Of a stretch of 64,000 nt of DNA, positions 1-11,600 are shown in pieces; position 1 is the stretch's first letter; each line of letters opens with the position of its first letter. The stretch spans positions 3,224,001 through 3,288,000 of the forward strand of contig JAJFPB010000004.1 of assembly GCA_020881915.1 (NCBI GenBank), in the 5' to 3' direction. The position numbers and the translations under genes are program-made. The notes under the pieces were generated by a model. The model saw only the letters and a list, made by a program, of their open reading frames with translations, was not told the DNA's origin and made no database searches. Source of the DNA: Paramyrothecium sp. XJ0827 (Eukaryota; Ascomycota; Sordariomycetes; Hypocreales; Stachybotryaceae).

Positions 1-770
1 TCAACCTCTTTACCAGTCGCCATGTCTGTAATGACAAGTCGTACACATGGCGGTGGTGTGATGGGCCTCCGATCCTAGTGGCAATGGTCAGTACGTGAGA
101 AACTGTCGGGCCATGCCAGTATCATCACAAACCTTATCACCAAACCCGCACATACGAGCGCGGCGGGGTTGCTGAACAACATCGAGGCTGCGACAATGCA
201 TTGGTTAGAGGATGGGACAGTTGTATGGGAAGATGTTTGGGGAACGCACTAGTACTTGCGACCGCTGGCCTCATCTACTTTGGACAAGGGAACGAGTGCC
301 TCCTGCAGAGCCTGGTCATCGGAAACCGAGGTGGAAGCCTCCTCGGGCCTCCCTGTTTGCGCAAGTGGTTGCTGATGATGAGGGATAGGGTGTGGATGCG
401 ACTGGGCTTGCGGATGGGCACTGTGGTGTTGCAGTGACTGTGGGTGCGGGATCTGATCATGGTGCGGTTGGGGTTGGGAGTGTTGCTGGTGAGGAAGTGA
501 GCCAGAGTGCGGATGTTGAGCATGATGCGCCTGATGATGGGTTGGCTGCGCAGGATGCGGGTGAGGGTGTGGGTGAGGGTGAGGATGTGAGTGTTGGTGA
601 GAATGCGCGAGTGGCGGGGGAGCTTGATGTCGTGGCTGTTGGTGATGATGGAGATGCGGCTGTTGTTGCTGCGACTGCTGGTAGGCCATGGTAGCGGGGG
701 CATAACCGCCCGAGGGCGTCATGGGCATCGACTGTGCCATATCGGGCTGGTGATGATAGGCGGTATTCAT
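1..770 (-). CDS. velB: Velvet-family regulator VelB, N-terminal part (cut by window start)
   Basis: Partial gene; exons read 770-250, 187-133 and 74-1 (continuing outside the window). Introns are 62 nt (donor GTGCGT) and 58 nt (donor GTTTGT, branch-like CTGAC, acceptor TAG), and all three exons join in frame. The first about 170 residues are a His/Gln/Pro-rich tail with a run of alternating His-Pro. The velvet domain then begins with RKYYLDVVQQP, RARMCGFGDK and DRRPITPPPCVRLVI, which are the landmarks of VelB rather than VosA or VeA. In the family VelB partners VeA-LaeA and VosA in the nucleus and couples light and development to secondary metabolism. The start at 770 is the first Met of the open frame. 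What is seen: domain start and splice sites. Inferred: orthology to velB. The rest of the velvet domain is not in the window. Confidence 0.9.
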
Positions 771-3302
771 GTTGGCTCAGGACAGTCGATCCGGTGATTC
801 CTCCCAATCTCAGCCTCCGGATTTGTCCCCTTTCCTACTCGGCTCAGCCTCACCCGTCGTTATTTTCGCCGCTACACGCCGTCCTCTCTGCGCGTGCTTA
901 AACAGCGTGCGTCACTCCCTCGTCGCTGTTCGCAGCCCAAGAACTGTGTTTGCCGGGCAAGGAGAAGGACACGGGCGCTTCCCGATGCACTGGCCGATGA
1001 TTTGGGTTTCCGCTCGTCCCAGGAGTGGGGGATGAAGCTAGAGAGTACTAAGATAAGGTAAGGCAGACGAGTCTCAAGTCTCCCTAGAACAGCGCCCCCA
1101 AATGGAGGCGCGAAGTCAGGTGTGGGACTGCCTAACAAAGGAGGAGATGTCCTCGTTTATCGTGTCCTTCCTTTCCTCGCAAAAACACGGCTGTCGGCGA
1201 AGCGACCAAGTGGAGAAAGGGGAGAAAAGAGGTTGGGCTGGCGAAGATTGCAATACTGAAAGGTTGGACAAGGGAAAAATTGATTGCCGGAAGCCAAAGA
1301 GAGAGAGAGGCATGGGACGCAAGTGTGGTAGGTACCATTATAATTGAACCATGGGCGGCAGGCCCAATAGGAAGGTACCTTGGTTGGACGACCTTGGCGT
1401 GAAAATACCCTGAAAACTCCAAGTAGACGGATGTAGACACCTATCTGGTGATACCGCATGCTTGGCCACAGTATGAGGTGCCCAATGAGGTACCTTGCCT
1501 AAATGATTCCAATGACTGCCTTATCCTAAAGGTACCGTATGGTCCTATGTTCCCCTCCCCCTGGCCCCGGGTGCCTTCCGCGATGGCGCTCCGTCTTCAC
1601 CTCGCAGGGATGAAGGTCGAGTTGTTCTGAATGCATTCTCAACGGGATACGCATACCTGCTCCGCGTTAACTTCCGAGGTGCCTGCTAATAGCTGAAGCT
1701 TAACAGGGCCTACAGCGGGAAGTCTAAGCCGAGCACTCCCCCCTTGTGCTAACTAGCCGCCTGCAGCCTAGCGTTTATCCCTTGAGATTGTTCGTCCTTG
1801 TACCTGGACGACGCTGTCAGTCGTGCTCGCACAGTTCTGATAGGACCGCAATGGACGGACCGTCCTGAATCTGAAAATCATATGGGATCGATACTGCCGG
1901 CATCCGGCCAACCCTTGCATCTTTGCAGGTACACGCGGCTTGCTCAACACGGATGCGCACCTGTTGATCAGTGGCTGCTGTCGGGGCCAGTTTGTGGCTT
2001 CCGGACCTGCACCGTTGCCATTTCTAGCAGCTGAGCCGAAGACACGGCTGGCTAACATACCTTAGGAAATAGGAGAATTGCGGACAATGCGTATGTACAC
2101 ACGTGGCATCAATCGACAAGGGTTGCACCATACACCAAAGGCTGCTTCGTTCATGCTTGAACTGAGACCAAGCACTTCGGTGCTTGCAGATACGGGGACC
2201 TCGGCGAGGAAAATGTCACTGGAAGGCAGGACTTGAGCCCAGGCAACCTCAAATGCCTGCGGGGGGTTCGTCTAAGACAAGGGCTGGCTTTCTTGTCCAA
2301 ACTGGGTGTGGATGGCAAAACTATGGGCTTTTGATCAATCTGGAAAGTAATTTTCCCCCGTACCCACGGCTCTGAAGCATACAACACGCACGCCTCGAAA
2401 CAAGAGATGGAGCCAAGAAAGAGAGGTGGCGATCCAATCTCGTTTGTTATCCATGCACATCATTCCCGTGCGGGCAGTCGCCTGTGACCTCAATCATGGT
2501 AGTAATCTCCGGCTCAGACGTGCAGCCGGAGGGTCTCGCCAAGCGCAGAGTGGTGGTTGCAGAATCGAAAATTCCTTTCCCGATTTGGAAGTGCTAAAAG
2601 CCATGGTAAAAAAAATGCCGAATCTCCACCAGAATCGTTTCGTGCAGGTTACGGCAGATCCTACATGGCTACATGAGGTGGCGCTAGACTTGGATATGAG
2701 TGCAGGGCCTGATATCAAACAATTATTTATTTATTTATTTCGCTGTTGGTATGAATCTCCAAGAGAGCTTTAGCTGAAGGGACTGGCTTTCGGCATAACA
2801 TGATGCCCTCCCTGCATCGGGAGCCGATGAATTGGGCGGGCTTTCCAGCAGAGCAGCCACGCACGTACAGAGCCGGTTTCAGTTGAGCCAATGGAATGAT
2901 CGACTATGAACTTTCCAGCGCGGTGCAGAAATCTCTCGCCTGGTTCTCCCACTTCTATTTTTTAGTCCTTGTTCTTCCTTCTCGTCGCCTTCTAGCTTTC
3001 GGGGTTGTTACTCATCAGCCGGGGTACCTTTCTTCGACATCGGAGCGTCGGAGTCACTGCCCCTCCAAGGCGTGGGTTGTGCCCAATATAACGTACCTGG
3101 CCTTGCCCAATCCTGGTTCTACAACCCCACCATGTGCCTCGAGTGCCCCGCTACCGGTGCTAATTCTCGATGCAATGTGTGCGCTTCTGATAGTGACAAA
3201 ACGTGGCGCATCGCAGTAGAAAGAGACATTTTCTCTCTCTCAACAGGTAGCAAACGGTCATTCGGCAGTAATTCCCCCTTGTCCTCCTCAACGGCCTCGA
3301 CC
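771..3302. other. Long divergent intergenic region between velB and HIS1
   Basis: About 2.5 kb without a supported gene. It holds both promoters: velB reads left, HIS1 reads right. GGTACC cores recur at about 1331, 1375, 1489, 1532 and 3022, mostly inside AGGTACCTT-like strings. There is a short ATTT repeat near 2725-2741 and a pyrimidine-rich stretch near 2955-2990. The open frames in it are short, overlap one another and show no recognisable domain. Confidence 0.6.
3051..3056 (-). promoter_or_regulatory. Possible Gcn4/CPC1 site (TGACTC) upstream of HIS1
   Basis: GAGTCA on the plus strand reads TGACTC on the minus strand, about 250 bp before the HIS1 start. TGACTC is the core bound by Gcn4/CPC1 bZIP activators in amino-acid starvation, and fungal histidine genes are classic targets. 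A second TGACTC lies in HIS1 intron 2 (3432-3437). A six-base match alone is weak; the call rests mainly on the gene it precedes. Confidence 0.3.
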
Positions 3303-4461
3303 ATGGATCTCGTGAACAGGTTGGTCCCCGTCCTTGGTCATTCCAGATCGATTGTATGAGGGCGACTACTAACGACGTTGGGCCGTCACAGTCTCCAGGG
3401 CCGCTTGCTCTTCGCCGTCCCCAAGAGTGAGTGACTCCATCCGGGTTTACGAGCCCACGGCCGTCGTCCTCACAACTAACTCGCGCGCTTCTCCTCTTCC
3501 TAGAGGGTCGATTGAATCAGGCCGCACTCAACCTCCTCGAAGGTGCAGACGTCCAGTTCAGGCGCGAGAATCGCCTAGACATCGCCCTAGTCAAGAACCT
3601 GCCTATCGCCCTGATTTTCCTGCCCGCGGCCGACATTCCTACCTTTGTTGGTCAGGGCAAATGCGACATTGGCATCACGGGGTGGGATCAAGTTCAGGAG
3701 CACGATGTGGGTGTTAGTGCCATCGCCGCCGGCCGCGGCGAGACGGTTGATGGAACCGAGACTGTCATGGAGCTTGGTTTCGGCGCCTGCAAGCTCCAGG
3801 TCCAGGTGCCAGCGAAGGGAGAGTTCGCCACGAGCAAGGACCTCATCGGACGTAACATTGGGACCAGCTTCGTTAACCTGACGGCCGACTACTTCTCCAA
3901 GCTCGAGGCCGAGGCCGATGGTGTTGCCCCTGACAGCACCCGGAAACTTCGAACCAAGATCATTGAGCTTAGCGGAAGTGTCGAGGCTGCCTGCGCATTG
4001 GGCGTTGCTGACGGTATCGTTGACCTTGTTGGTAAGTCACGGCTGAATACTTGCGGTTTGGGCCACCTGTTAACTGACGTTTTCATCCAGAATCGGGCGA
4101 AACCATGAGAGCTGCGGGCCTCAAGGCCATTGACACCGTTGTTGATACGTCTGCCGTTTTGATCAAGTCGCGAGCTCCGTCAGACCCCGAAATGGTGGAG
4201 CTGATTGCATCCCGCATTCGCGGTGTCATTACTGCGCAACGGTACGTGCTCTGCCAGTACAACATCGAGCGAAGCCGCCTGTCGGAGGCCACAAGTATCA
4301 CTCCTGGGAAGCGTGCGGCTACTGTCACAACGCTGGATACCGAGGGCTGGGTGGCCGTCAGCTCGATGGTGGAGAAGAAGAAGATTGCGCTGGTTATGGA
4401 TGACCTCGCTCGTGCCGGCGCACAGGATATCCTCGTTCTCGACATTCACAACGCGAGGTGA
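3303..4461 (+). CDS. HIS1: ATP phosphoribosyltransferase
   Basis: First enzyme of histidine synthesis: condenses ATP with PRPP to phosphoribosyl-ATP in the cytosol and is the feedback-controlled step. Exons 3303-3319, 3392-3426, 3504-4031 and 4091-4461 join in frame to 316 residues, close to the usual long-form HisG length (yeast about 297). The N-terminus reads MDLVNSLQGRLLFAVPKKGR; GKCDIGITGWDQV and the PRPP-loop region DLVESGETMRAAGL follow. The C-terminal part, containing TVTTLDTEGWVAVSSMV, is the regulatory histidine-binding domain. The start is the ATG giving a 17-nt first exon, supported by a good branch site (CTAAC) in intron 1 and by the conserved LQGRLLFAVPKKGRLN join. The gene diverges from velB across a 2.5 kb gap. 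Confidence 0.95.
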
Positions 4462-5393
4462 ATGCGGCTTTGAGACTTGTCGAGTTCGGTCAGATCAACC
4501 AATACACGTGGTGAGAAATATGAAGGGCATTAAGCACGCACTACCTGCTGGGAAGTAGTCGGCAAGGATATAGGCTGGAACGGAATGGTGCAATTTACAA
4601 CGAGGTTATTTACAAGCAGGTTAACTAGGACTGGCGCGAGAATGATTCACGGAAACCTACTACAAAAGGCAACATAGTATCACAAAAGGTTGGGCTAGAA
4701 CATAGAAAAAAACGCAACAATTACCATGAATGGCATGATAAACGATGGATCTGCGCTCAGTGAGTTCAAGATGATATAGCACCCAAGACCTTTGCGGCAG
4801 CTCCTCGGGAAAGATTTCGCATCACGCCGTATAGGATATGACGAGGCCTAGGCATATCATACACATTGTGTCTCAAAGGGCCTCCTGCAAATCGATTCTC
4901 CATCACATCACATACCTTCGCATCGACGAACACTAGAGTGTCGAGTGGATGATCTGACGCCTGCTGTGGGGTTCGTAGTCGTGCACTGACGAAAAACCCG
5001 TGGCTCCTGGGGCGTCAATCTCGATAGCAACGTCATCGCCAGCCGTTTGCTAACACGAACGTTAACGTCAAGGTGCCTGTAGATCAGGACGTGCAATTGA
5101 TTGTATTGGCGGGGGTCCCTCATGCGGCGAGAGAATCGATACTTATAATAGCCAAGTCAGGCCATTTTGGGTCTCACACTTACTGCCAGAACCTTCGCCC
5201 TGCGCCGCTCGGGAGCCAGTTGCACGCTCGCTTATTCCCATTCTTGGCAGTGTGCTCACGCCGCTTTTCTTACACCTAGCCAGCCCCAAGCCAAAACTCC
5301 AAAACACCCACCTCGGACAATCCGCCTTGGGACCACGCTGCTGCAGTGAGGGCTTTCAGGTCCGCCGCTTCAGCGCTCGCTATAAGTATCCAG
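4462..5393. other. Intergenic region after HIS1
   Basis: About 930 bp holding the HIS1 3' end and the promoter of the next plus-strand gene. A TATA-like TATAAGTAT lies only about 15 bp before that gene's first ATG, so it may be in the leader. No other gene or RNA is seen. Confidence 0.5.
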
Positions 5394-5912
5394 ATGCAAA
5401 CCATGGCAAGCAATTCCGAACCTGCCGGCCAACCCGGCCAGCAGCCATCGAGGCTTTATACTGTAAGCTACCTTATATGAGGCTGAGACGGGATGATGCT
5501 GCACGCACAGAATAAGTGGCTGACTTTTTTCCCTTCTGAAAAGCTCATCATGACACCAATCAATTTCGTCACTTTCCTGGTCTCGCTGCTGCTCATTGAG
5601 CTCCGGTACACAGTATGGCGTTCTCACGCCCATTCACAGGGGCCGAGCAGGCTCCCCGCGTGGCTCCATCACCTCGTCTACAACCCCAGGCCGTATGAAT
5701 ACGGACGACCAGGAGACAAACCCGCCCCGGCGGGTGCCTGGTTCTACCACAGCAAGCAGAAGAAGCTTATGAAGATGGAGGCCCAGGAGGCGTTTGCCAT
5801 GCGCAACACCGTACTTGTGTTGCTCGCGGTGACGATCGCAGCAGCTACTGGATTGACGTGGCTTTTGCTCAGCTGGACTTTTCGCCGTCTTCTTGCCCAC
5901 TTTGCGGTGTAA
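5394..5912 (+). CDS. Small two-segment membrane protein, function unknown
   Basis: Exons 5394-5462 and 5544-5912 join in phase 0 to 145 residues. A second in-frame ATG three codons on (5403) is an equally possible start. The polar, Gln/Pro-rich N-terminus is followed by a hydrophobic segment (INFVTFLVSLLLIE, about residues 27-40). A basic/aromatic loop with WLHHLVYNPRPYEYG follows, then a charged KQKKLMKMEAQEAFAMRN stretch. A second hydrophobic segment (about residues 112-135) lies close to the C-terminus. The intron has donor GTAAGC, branch CTGAC and an unusual AAG acceptor. If the splice is wrong, the exon 2 ATG at 5550 would give a 120-residue protein. I do not recognise a family. The spacing of charged and hydrophobic parts suggests a real small organelle- or ER-membrane protein. 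Confidence 0.6.
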
Positions 5913-6478
5913 ATGCAAATATGTACGCCGGCTTGGTAAAGCTTTTCGAGGGATGGTCGCTCAGTCGCAGCCGGGCTACACTTGGACTTCACCTAAGCCA
6001 CGCTGCCGGATTGTCTACGAGACGGAACACAGTCATCGTGTGGGCACATACGTCATGAGAAGATTGGAAGTTCAAAACGGAGATTCGTGCGTAATCCAAT
6101 GCCATCAAGTGGCCGTGTATTGAAATATTGTCTCATTTTCATCATTGCCCAAGCCCGTGGGCTCTTTTAACATCACCAAACTCCATCCGTCCATGGATCT
6201 TGCCCGCTGGCTGCGGTTGATAACCAGCCTCGCACTATGGAAGATCCCGCTCCATTGGCACTGCGCCACTGACGGCGCAGACGCGACAAGTCTAATTATG
6301 TCCGGCGTGCGGACAAAGAAGTTGAAGAAGGAAAAAAGAAAAAAGAAAAAAAAATGGGGTTGAAGAAGAGAAGAGCCGAGCCGTAGGCCGGCATGAAAGC
6401 ATCCGTCAACGGATGTGTCTGGTCGTAAGCATGAGGTCATCGGGCCTATAAGCCATGGCATGTTCTGCCCCTTCCGCT
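5913..6478. other. Convergent intergenic region with purine tract
   Basis: Lies between the 3' ends of two convergent genes. The main feature is an A/G-only stretch at about 6316-6360 on the plus strand. No gene is seen. Confidence 0.5.
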
Positions 6479-6766
6479 TTAGAAACGGATCGACTCGATA
6501 CGCTCCTCGACGCTGCCCCAGTACACGATGGGTCGTGGCTCAAGAATCTCGAGTCCACTGCCAAAGCTGCGACGCTCCTCCTGCAGGCCAGCGATGGAGG
6601 GCTGCTGGACGATGACGCTGTTGATGGTGCTCGCGGTGGATGACCGGGAGCTCGTCGAGTAAGACGAGCGGTGGGACGACGAAGCGTTTGAAGAGCGGCG
6701 GGAGAGGGTGCGCATCTCGGACGTGGAGAAGGCACCCATGATGGACTGGAACTCTTGGTTGTGCAT
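6479..6766 (-). CDS. Small Ser/Arg-rich protein, unknown function
   Basis: Single-exon frame of 95 residues starting MHNQEFQSIMGAFSTSEMRT. A Ser-rich, basic middle (RRSSNASSSHRSSYSTSSRSS, about residues 24-44) is followed by a less biased C-terminus ending PRPIVYWGSVEERIESIRF. The frame is open further upstream (to 6943), but the Met at 6766 begins the compositionally coherent part; the upstream extension is irregular. I do not know a function. The Ser cluster with nearby Arg could be kinase-targeted (RRxS). It ends 566 bp from the convergent membrane-protein gene. It could still be a chance frame, but the defined non-repetitive ends argue for a gene. Confidence 0.5.
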   Translation of the reverse strand: MHNQEFQSIMGAFSTSEMRTLSRRSSNASSSHRSSYSTSSRSSTASTINSVIVQQPSIAGLQEERRSFGSGLEILEPRPIVYWGSVEERIESIRF

Positions 6767-8681
6767 TGTCGAAGATTTCCGGAAGTGAGAAAGATTAAGA
6801 CAGTGGCTTTTGTGCAGGCCGAGTGTCGGTACCACGAGGATGCGGTTATGGTATGTGCGGTCGTATATATGTTTGTGTATGTACGGGGAGTCGCCTTGTC
6901 CGTGTAGGAACGAGTGCGGAGCCAAAAAGCAGGAGGCAAGCAATTAAAAATAATGTGCAGATAATCAACCAGGTGTGAAGCGCCAGGCCCAAAGTCGATG
7001 GAGTTGAATGAAAGAGGGAAATGGGACCAAAGGATCCAATGCACGGCAATATTCAAGGCACAGCCTGTTGGTCTCGTAAACAAGAGTGAAGTGTCGAAGA
7101 CGGGCGGGTTGAGGGTGTTTTATACAGGCCTAGCAGCAGTCCCCGACGTGCAATCAACGGATGAGACGAGGCAGGCTTCGTCAACCTGGAACTCAACCCC
7201 TAAGCGATCCCCCAGCCCGGTGCCAAAACTCCGTGCTCCGTTGCAGCTCGCCCCAGTCCCCCTTTTTGCCTTCTGTTTCGACAGACTAAAAGAGGTAGTG
7301 GTGAGGCGGGCATGCGAGCTAGGTGCGGCAACTTGTTTCCAACTTGCTCCATACCACCTCGAGAAACAAAGCCCACACACCAGGGACAGGAACGGAGGGG
7401 ATCAGGGGGGCTTTGCTGCTGCTGGCTGGCTGGCTGGCAGTAATACCCTTGGTCAGAACAACGAGGCTTGCGTGCACGGGAGACAGAAGGGCTCAGGCGT
7501 CGGTTTCTGCTCAGAATGCTGGCCAGGATGAGGGTGAGGGTGAGGATGGGGTACCTTGGTCGAACTCATGGTAGGTACCTTACCTTACCTTGGCCAGCAT
7601 CGGATACCGATGCTATGGTGGCTTGCCTGTCAAGTTCCGTAGTTCAATCCCATCAAGACCCTCCCTGTCAAGCGGGCAGCCCTCCAGTTCCCATCACGTA
7701 CTCGCCCATCCGTACCTACAGTAGTGTCCCCCAGCTTCAGACACCCATGGTGCATGCTCTCCACGATCTCCCGCTGCCCCTGCCTGTCCCATCCCTTGTT
7801 CTTCTCCCTTGTTTACTGGGCCCTTCCGTCTCCACTGGTGATCTCTGAGCCAATGGCCGCGCCCACCGTGGCCAAGCCACGGGAAACCGCGGGCGCCATG
7901 AGCCCCGCACTAACGTTTCGGCCGCCGCATATGACGTTTCAGCGCGTCCTGCCATCGGCTTCTCGTCACCTTATGCCTGAGCTTCGACTACCATCCGAAA
8001 CGGCTGAAACCAGGCACCGTCTCGCTCATGCTTACCTTCTGCCTCTCCGCAGCCACCCCGACGCCCGTGCGAGGACTCAAGGCCAAGTTAGCTTGCATCG
8101 CCTTGAGCAGAGCAATCATTACCACACGTCCATTGTGCCCGGAGATGCATATCCGGTCTACTGGTCCTTGCGCTTCAACTTCTTGCAACAAACAGGTTGT
8201 TATTACCGGTTCGGCCAGTCGGCCCTCGTCTTCCTGGTCTTGCATCATGTAGCATTTGCCTGATCTTTCTATCCTGACTTCCCGAATACTGTGGATTGCA
8301 TGAGCTTCTCCAAGTCCCTTCACAACCCTGCCAAACATATCGAAACATAACACCCCGTGCTATTGTACCGCTTTGCTGGACCAGCCTTACTGGGGCATGT
8401 CGGAGATTACAGCACTGTCCACCTCCTGTCTCCTATGCTTCGTCGTAAATTCTAAAAAGGATTCCCTCTTGTGTCAACGAGGCAGATGGTCTAAACACTC
8501 AGCCTCCTCTTCTTCCAGGTTCCACTTGTTTTCCGAGACGCCACGCTTGAATTATCGCCAAAAAAAAAACACAAAAAAAGAAAAGAAGAAAAAACACAGC
8601 TATCCATAGCCGGAGATCCGGCTCACGTTTGAACGACTCTTCTCTTGTAGGAAATGCATGTATCTACCCAAGATCAAATAA
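6767..8681. other. Intergenic region between the small Ser-rich gene and CCH1
   Basis: About 1.9 kb with the 3' end of CCH1 on the right and the promoter of the 95-residue gene on the left. It contains a GGTACC island at about 7550-7590, a (GGCT)n stretch near 7421-7437 and a poly-A/purine tract near 8560-8600. Frames of 80-180 residues in it are unsupported by composition or any domain. Confidence 0.5.
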
Positions 8682-11600
8682 TTAAACGCCATCATGTCGT
8701 GACTGCCTGGACTTGCGCATCGTAGCTCCACGTCGAAGGCTGTCAACCCAGACTGACTCGTCAAGCATCGAGGAGAGCGTTGGACTTAGGGCACTACCGC
8801 GTTGCGTGCTCTGCTCTGGCGCTGGCTGTTCATCGTCTGGCTCATACAGCTCAAAACTAAATGCCGATGTCGTGCCGCGCTGCCTGGAGCCTGATCCAGC
8901 CGCTGCCGTAGAAATCGATGTAGATGTGCGTGGGTAGTTCAGCGGGTGCTGGTACCCCGAGTCAAGCGATTCCATGTTTTGTTGCGCGTCCACGGTTCTC
9001 CCACCAAGGAACGGTTCCCCAACATCAACAGTAAGGTGAGTTCTCGCCGAGCCCTGAGATTGGAATCGTTGTTGGTCTCCATCAGGGTTTCTGTCGTCCA
9101 CCAAGATCTCAGGGACATCCAATTGCGGTATTGCCGCCAAGCGGGATGCACGTTTCTTTTCCAGATGCTTCTTGAACTTCCGAGTCCAATACCTGCAATT
9201 TCTAGAGTCAACATGTTGCTTTAGTTGGTCTGTGATGGGCAAGATAGAGCTTACACTGTATCAAAAAAGCCCTGCACAGTTTTCCTGCGAACCTCATCAT
9301 CCACACGCTGCAGACGAGCCCGACGCCGAAGAAATTCGTCCAGTCTGCCCAAAGTCAGTAAATTTTCCATAAAGCGAGTTTGTAGTGCGGTAGGCTCCTG
9401 TCTTACTTCAAGCTTTTGCTGTCGTTGATGATGTTGTAATGAGCCAATATCATCAGCACCGTAGTGAAGCTCAGGCCCTTGTCTGGATCAGCCGAGACCA
9501 TGACTTCGTCATAGAAGATTCTAAATCTCTGCCGTCTTTGACGGATCTTGATGACGTCTATCTGTGCCAACCTTCTGTTAAGTTTGTCAATATCCAGCTC
9601 GGGAGCCGCAACACCAGGTGCACCAATAGACGAGTGGCGGGCCATGCTGGTGTCGCCTCTGACATCCTCAAGAATTTGTCGAACAGAATCTTCCGGATCA
9701 TAGACGCGCATTTGAAAAACTCCTGACAGCTCTGCTAGCAAGCGCGGGAAGGCATCTTTGCTGATCCAGCCATGGCCCTCAGGGTCTACACTACGCCACG
9801 CTTCCTTGAAACGTCGAATTTCTTCTCGGTCAACAACGGCCATGCCACTTGACCGCTGATAAACGTAACTGAAGCTCTCGTAGATCAACGAGACAAAGAG
9901 GTTCACAAAGATGTACATGCTGACAATGTTCCACGCAACGAAGAGGAATCTGGCCCAGGCCTTGCTGCCACAGTCACTGTTGAAGAAGTTCTCTTCGTCG
10001 ACACAGAGAGGTGGCTCGATATTCGCGTAGTCCTCCATGATCGCATTCCAACCTTCGCCGACACTCATTCGGAACAGGAGGATCAATGCTTTAGGGACAG
10101 TGCGAAAATTGATATTGCTCCCTTCGTCCGGTCCAAAACGGGTCAGACTGAATGCCTGCGTCATTGCAATTGCAAACACCAGGAAGAAAACGAGCCATGT
10201 AGCCAGCAAACTGCCAATGATGGTCAGACTCGCGGCAGCCGTCTTGAAAAGTTGGTCCAAAGCGTCGTTCCGAGGAATCAAAAGCAGAACAATGGCGACT
10301 AGGAAGAATTTATGGAACTGTAAAACCGTTTCACCGCTTGAGTTGAGGACCAGGAGGGCCAGGGTCGCAAAGAACGCTCCAGATACGGTAATGAGCGCAT
10401 ACAGGTCCCATGAGCTCTTCCGGAAGCGTGACCACCCCAAGCCGATGATGCGAATCGTAATGTTTCCAGCATAGAGAAGGATAAATGCCAAGAATATCAA
10501 CTCACGGGTCCTGGACCAAAGCTCTGGCTCGTCTTTGTATTCCACAACAAGCAATAGCAGGTGCAAGACGAGTACAGCTGTCATGCATTGGTACCATTTA
10601 CCTCGCTTCTCGATGGCTCTTTTATGGCACCACTTCTTCCAAGTCTTCTCGGACGCGTTGTAAGAGCTTTTCGAGGGTGATATGTGACGCAGAAGCTTCC
10701 GAAGCTCCAGCCAGGAACGCTGTTCAGCTGTAAGAAAAGCAACCCCCGTCTGTTCTGTGTAGTTCCTCATGAAGATGGATATGAAGAGCGTCAAGATGAA
10801 TACCGTCGACATCAGATTGAAAATCACGAAGAACACAGCATTGCCTTGAGACGCCAAGTCCTGTTGTTGTTGGCCACGCCCCGTAATCGCCTGAACTGAG
10901 AAAGAGGCATCTGTCCAGCCTTCCTGGCTGACGATCTGGAAGAGAGAGAACATGGAAGACCCGAAGTCGTTAAAGTTCATGTAGGGGTCGGCGGCAACCC
11001 GCGGAGCAAGTAGAGGCCAGGCCTCGCTGAAAGGAGCGCTGCTGAACTCGCCAAAACATTGGTTAAGCATGGAGATATCGTCAGAACCATCATTGCATAC
11101 CACCAGTAGGCCGTTGAATAAATTGAGTCCGTAAATCGCAAAGGGAATCAAAAGCGATATAGATATGAAAGCAGCCTGTGATTAATGTCAGTATGGGTGC
11201 AGAGCGTAGCAGTGGCTTGTTTGACGTACTCCAAAAATCTTCCACCACCCAACAATGATCAAGGAATGAAACGTGTTTCTTGCGCTGTCGCTGACATTGA
11301 GAAGACGAAGCGCTCGGAGGGCTTTGAATGCCCCTACTGCTCGGGAAATGGCGCCATCGTTGACAATCAATGTCGCGACATTAATCCACAGTGTAATTAA
11401 CACGATTGTGTCCATAATGCCCCAAGAGCTTCGCAAATAAGCATTAGGCGCCCACGCCAAGCCATCTGCTATGATTTTGATGCCAGTTTCGACAGTGAAG
11501 ACAGCGGCAAAGGCCAAATCTGTCCACACGTACCAGTGAATGGTATCCGAGCCGTGTTTTTGCTGGTACTCCTTCTGAAATAGCGGTGTGGTCACACATG

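Noticed and set aside
392..694. Gly/Val/Asp-rich plus-strand frame of 100 residues opposite velB
   Set aside because: It is the shadow of the His/Gln/Pro repeat codons on the other strand and has no domain.
6406..7083. 225-residue minus-strand frame overlapping the small Ser-rich gene
   Set aside because: It reads the same stretch in another frame with irregular composition; the 95-residue frame has orderly ends.
10037..10474. 145-residue plus-strand frame
   Set aside because: Lies inside CCH1 exon 3 on the opposite strand; CCH1 is clearly the coding frame.
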